64,000 nucleotides of DNA from NCBI RefSeq assembly GCF_963860125.1, contig NZ_CAWLFA010000001.1:124001-188000 (forward strand), given 5' to 3'. Below are positions 62,735 to 64,000 of this stretch, piece after piece; position 1 is the stretch's first letter, and each line of letters starts with the position of its first letter. The DNA is from Picosynechococcus sp. PCC 7002. GTDB lineage: Bacteria > Cyanobacteriota > Cyanobacteriia > Cyanobacteriales > MRBY01. The position numbers and the translations under genes are program-made. The notes beneath the pieces are model-generated. The model did not search any database. It was not told where the DNA came from and was given only the letters and a program-made list of their open reading frames with translations.

Positions 62735-64000
62735 TTAAACTTTGAAAATATTTAATTGTTCCGACACCCTTTGGGGATCTTCTGGCGTGGTAGTGGTTAT
62801 TTTCTTGGGGATGCCTTTGCGTAGGCCGACGGCAATTTTACTATGCTTTTCAATTTGGGTCATGACTTGTTTTGCCCGTTGAATGACGCTCTTGGGTAAA
62901 CCGGCTAAACGACCAGCTTCAATCCCGTAGGAACGGTCAGCGCCACCGGGGCGAACTTGGTGCAAGAAGATAATTTCTTCGGGCATTTCTTGAACCGTTA
63001 CTTGATAATTGGCGACATTTTCTAATAATGAAGCCAACTCATTTAACTCGTGATAATGGGTCGCAAAAATTGTTTTCGCTTTGATTTCTGTGGCGAGGTA
63101 TTCTGATACTGACCAGGCGATGGAAAGGCCATCAAAAGTTGCAGTTCCCCGGCCAATTTCGTCGATTAAAACCAAAGATTTTTCCGTGGCATGGTTGAGG
63201 ATATTGGCGGTTTCATTCATCTCCACCATAAACGTGGATTGGCCCGTAGCCAGGTCATCGACAGCGCCGACCCTAGTAAAAATGCGATCGCAAATGGGAA
63301 TTACAGCACTTTGGGCGGGGACAAAACTACCCACCTGGGCCATCAGTTGAATCAAGCCCGTTTGCCGGAGATAACAACTTTTGCCGCTGGCATTGGGGCC
63401 CGTGAGGATAATCAAATCAGGATAGGAATTCTGAGTGCGGCCGAGGTAGGTGGAGTTGGGCACAAACAGACCCATGCCCAAGGACTTTTCGACAACGGGG
63501 TGACGACCAGCTTCAATTTCTAGGGTTTTTTCGGTGGTAATCTCTGGACGGCAATACCCTTGGTACACGGCAGTTTCCGCGAAGCTCGTCAATACATCCA
63601 GGGCGGCGATCGCCTTGGCGGTGGTGCGAATTTGGTCGGTATGTTCAGCGACCTCGGCGCGGAGGGTGGTGAAAATTTCGTATTCCAGGCTGCAAATGTC
63701 GTCCTTAGCAGTGAGGATACGGCTTTCCCGTTCTTTTAGTTCCGGGGTGATGTAGCGTTCTTCGTTAGCGAGGGTCTGTTTGCGTAGATATTCGTCGGGA
63801 GCCTTGTCCGCCTGGGAGCGGGGCAAACTAATGTAATAGCCGAAGGTCTTGTTATAGCCGACTTTGAGCTTGCTGACCCCCGTCCGTTCCCGTTCAGTAA
63901 CTTCTAAATTCGCCAACCATTCCCGGTCTTCCACTTGGGAGCGACGCAGAAAATCGAGGTTTTCATCAACCCCATCCCGGATTAACCCCCCTTCTTTGAT
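62735..64000 (-). CDS. mutS: DNA mismatch repair protein MutS (5' end outside the window)
   Basis: C-terminal part of the mismatch-recognition ATPase. The open frame continues through position 64000, so the gene starts beyond the window; the GTG at 63934 is an internal codon (valine), preceded in frame by IKEGGLIRDGVDENLDFL. The lever/clamp region with KVGYNKTFGYYISL is followed by the ATPase: Walker A GPNASGKSCYLRQ, SFVPAQSAV, FTRVGAVDDLATGQSTFM, Walker B VLIDEIGRGTATFDG and FATHYHELNEL. The C-terminus is short. No mutL is in view. Confidence 0.97.
   Translation of the reverse strand: MKEGGLIRDGVDENLDFLRRSQVEDREWLANLEVTERERTGVSKLKVGYNKTFGYYISLPRSQADKAPDEYLRKQTLANEERYITPELKERESRILTAKDDICSLEYEIFTTLRAEVAEHTDQIRTTAKAIAALDVLTSFAETAVYQGYCRPEITTEKTLEIEAGRHPVVEKSLGMGLFVPNSTYLGRTQNSYPDLIILTGPNASGKSCYLRQTGLIQLMAQVGSFVPAQSAVIPICDRIFTRVGAVDDLATGQSTFMVEMNETANILNHATEKSLVLIDEIGRGTATFDGLSIAWSVSEYLATEIKAKTIFATHYHELNELASLLENVANYQVTVQEMPEEIIFLHQVRPGGADRSYGIEAGRLAGLPKSVIQRAKQVMTQIEKHSKIAVGLRKGIPKKITTTTPEDPQRVSEQLNIFKV

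Noticed and set aside
1..64000. CRISPR array, transposon, prophage or attachment sites
   Set aside because: I read the intergenic regions and found no repeat-spacer array, no transposase or integrase frame and no long direct repeats next to the tRNA gene.

Overview
The window is ordinary chromosome from a unicellular cyanobacterium. The palindrome GCGATCGC (HIP1) recurs throughout, and the gene set is cyanobacterial: psbA, psbZ, petJ, an omega-3 desaturase, cyAbrB, Ycf20, Tic20 and COP23-type proteins, and the low-CO2 NDH-1 operon ndhF3-ndhD3-cupA-cupS next to a CcmR-type LysR gene. The combination resembles Synechococcus (Picosynechococcus) sp. PCC 7002 or a close relative. That assignment is recognition, not a database match. 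I see no prophage, transposase, CRISPR array, plasmid gene or toxin-antitoxin pair, and no strong candidate for an undescribed system.

Layout. 0-5 kb: Der GTPase, a saccharopine-dehydrogenase-like reductase, a formate/nitrite channel, then a 0.6 kb AT-rich gap. 4.4-6.6 kb: a reverse-strand run Rrf2 regulator - GFA-family protein - TrmH, divergent from a cyAbrB regulator. 6.6-8 kb: a tightly overlapping reverse run of a small membrane protein, a MerR regulator and KDPG aldolase. 8-12 kb: orphan sugar ABC permease, MurJ, psbZ, ribH, tRNA-Gly(GCC). 12-19.6 kb: class A PBP and an OmpR-type regulator meeting tail to tail on a shared CTAG stop, a DUF4278 protein, ClpC, Ycf20 and DUF3611. 19.8-25.7 kb: DUF697 GTPase, unknown protein, RqcH/NFACT protein, and a CIRCE-controlled groEL with no groES.

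25.8-34.5 kb, all reverse strand: a CBS-PAS hybrid histidine kinase, a glycosyltransferase, a 5'-nucleotidase-like phosphoesterase and a TM-helix-repeat channel. 34.7-37.6 kb, forward: SRPBCC protein, small unknown protein, ECF-type ATPase, dUTPase, coiled-coil membrane protein. 37.8-42.4 kb, reverse: psbA (Glu130 form of D1), lytic transglycosylase, desB. 42.5-49.5 kb: Tic20, COP23 protein, phosphofructokinase, two unknowns, phosphohexomutase, ABC ATPase, cytochrome c6. 49.7-54 kb: DUF4912 protein, aroA, cytochrome P450. 54.3-60.6 kb: the inducible CO2-uptake locus. 60.6-64 kb, reverse: DsbA-like protein, alanine-glyoxylate aminotransferase family protein, and MutS cut off by the window end.

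Functionally the window is mostly photosynthesis and carbon uptake (psbA, psbZ, petJ, ndhF3/D3/cupA/cupS), envelope growth (MurJ, PBP, Slt), proteostasis (ClpC, GroEL, RqcH), membrane lipid adaptation (DesB) and core metabolism. Several starts were moved from the longest open frame to an internal codon on the basis of a ribosome-binding site, family N-terminus or terminator position; these are noted per gene. Residue positions are hand counts.
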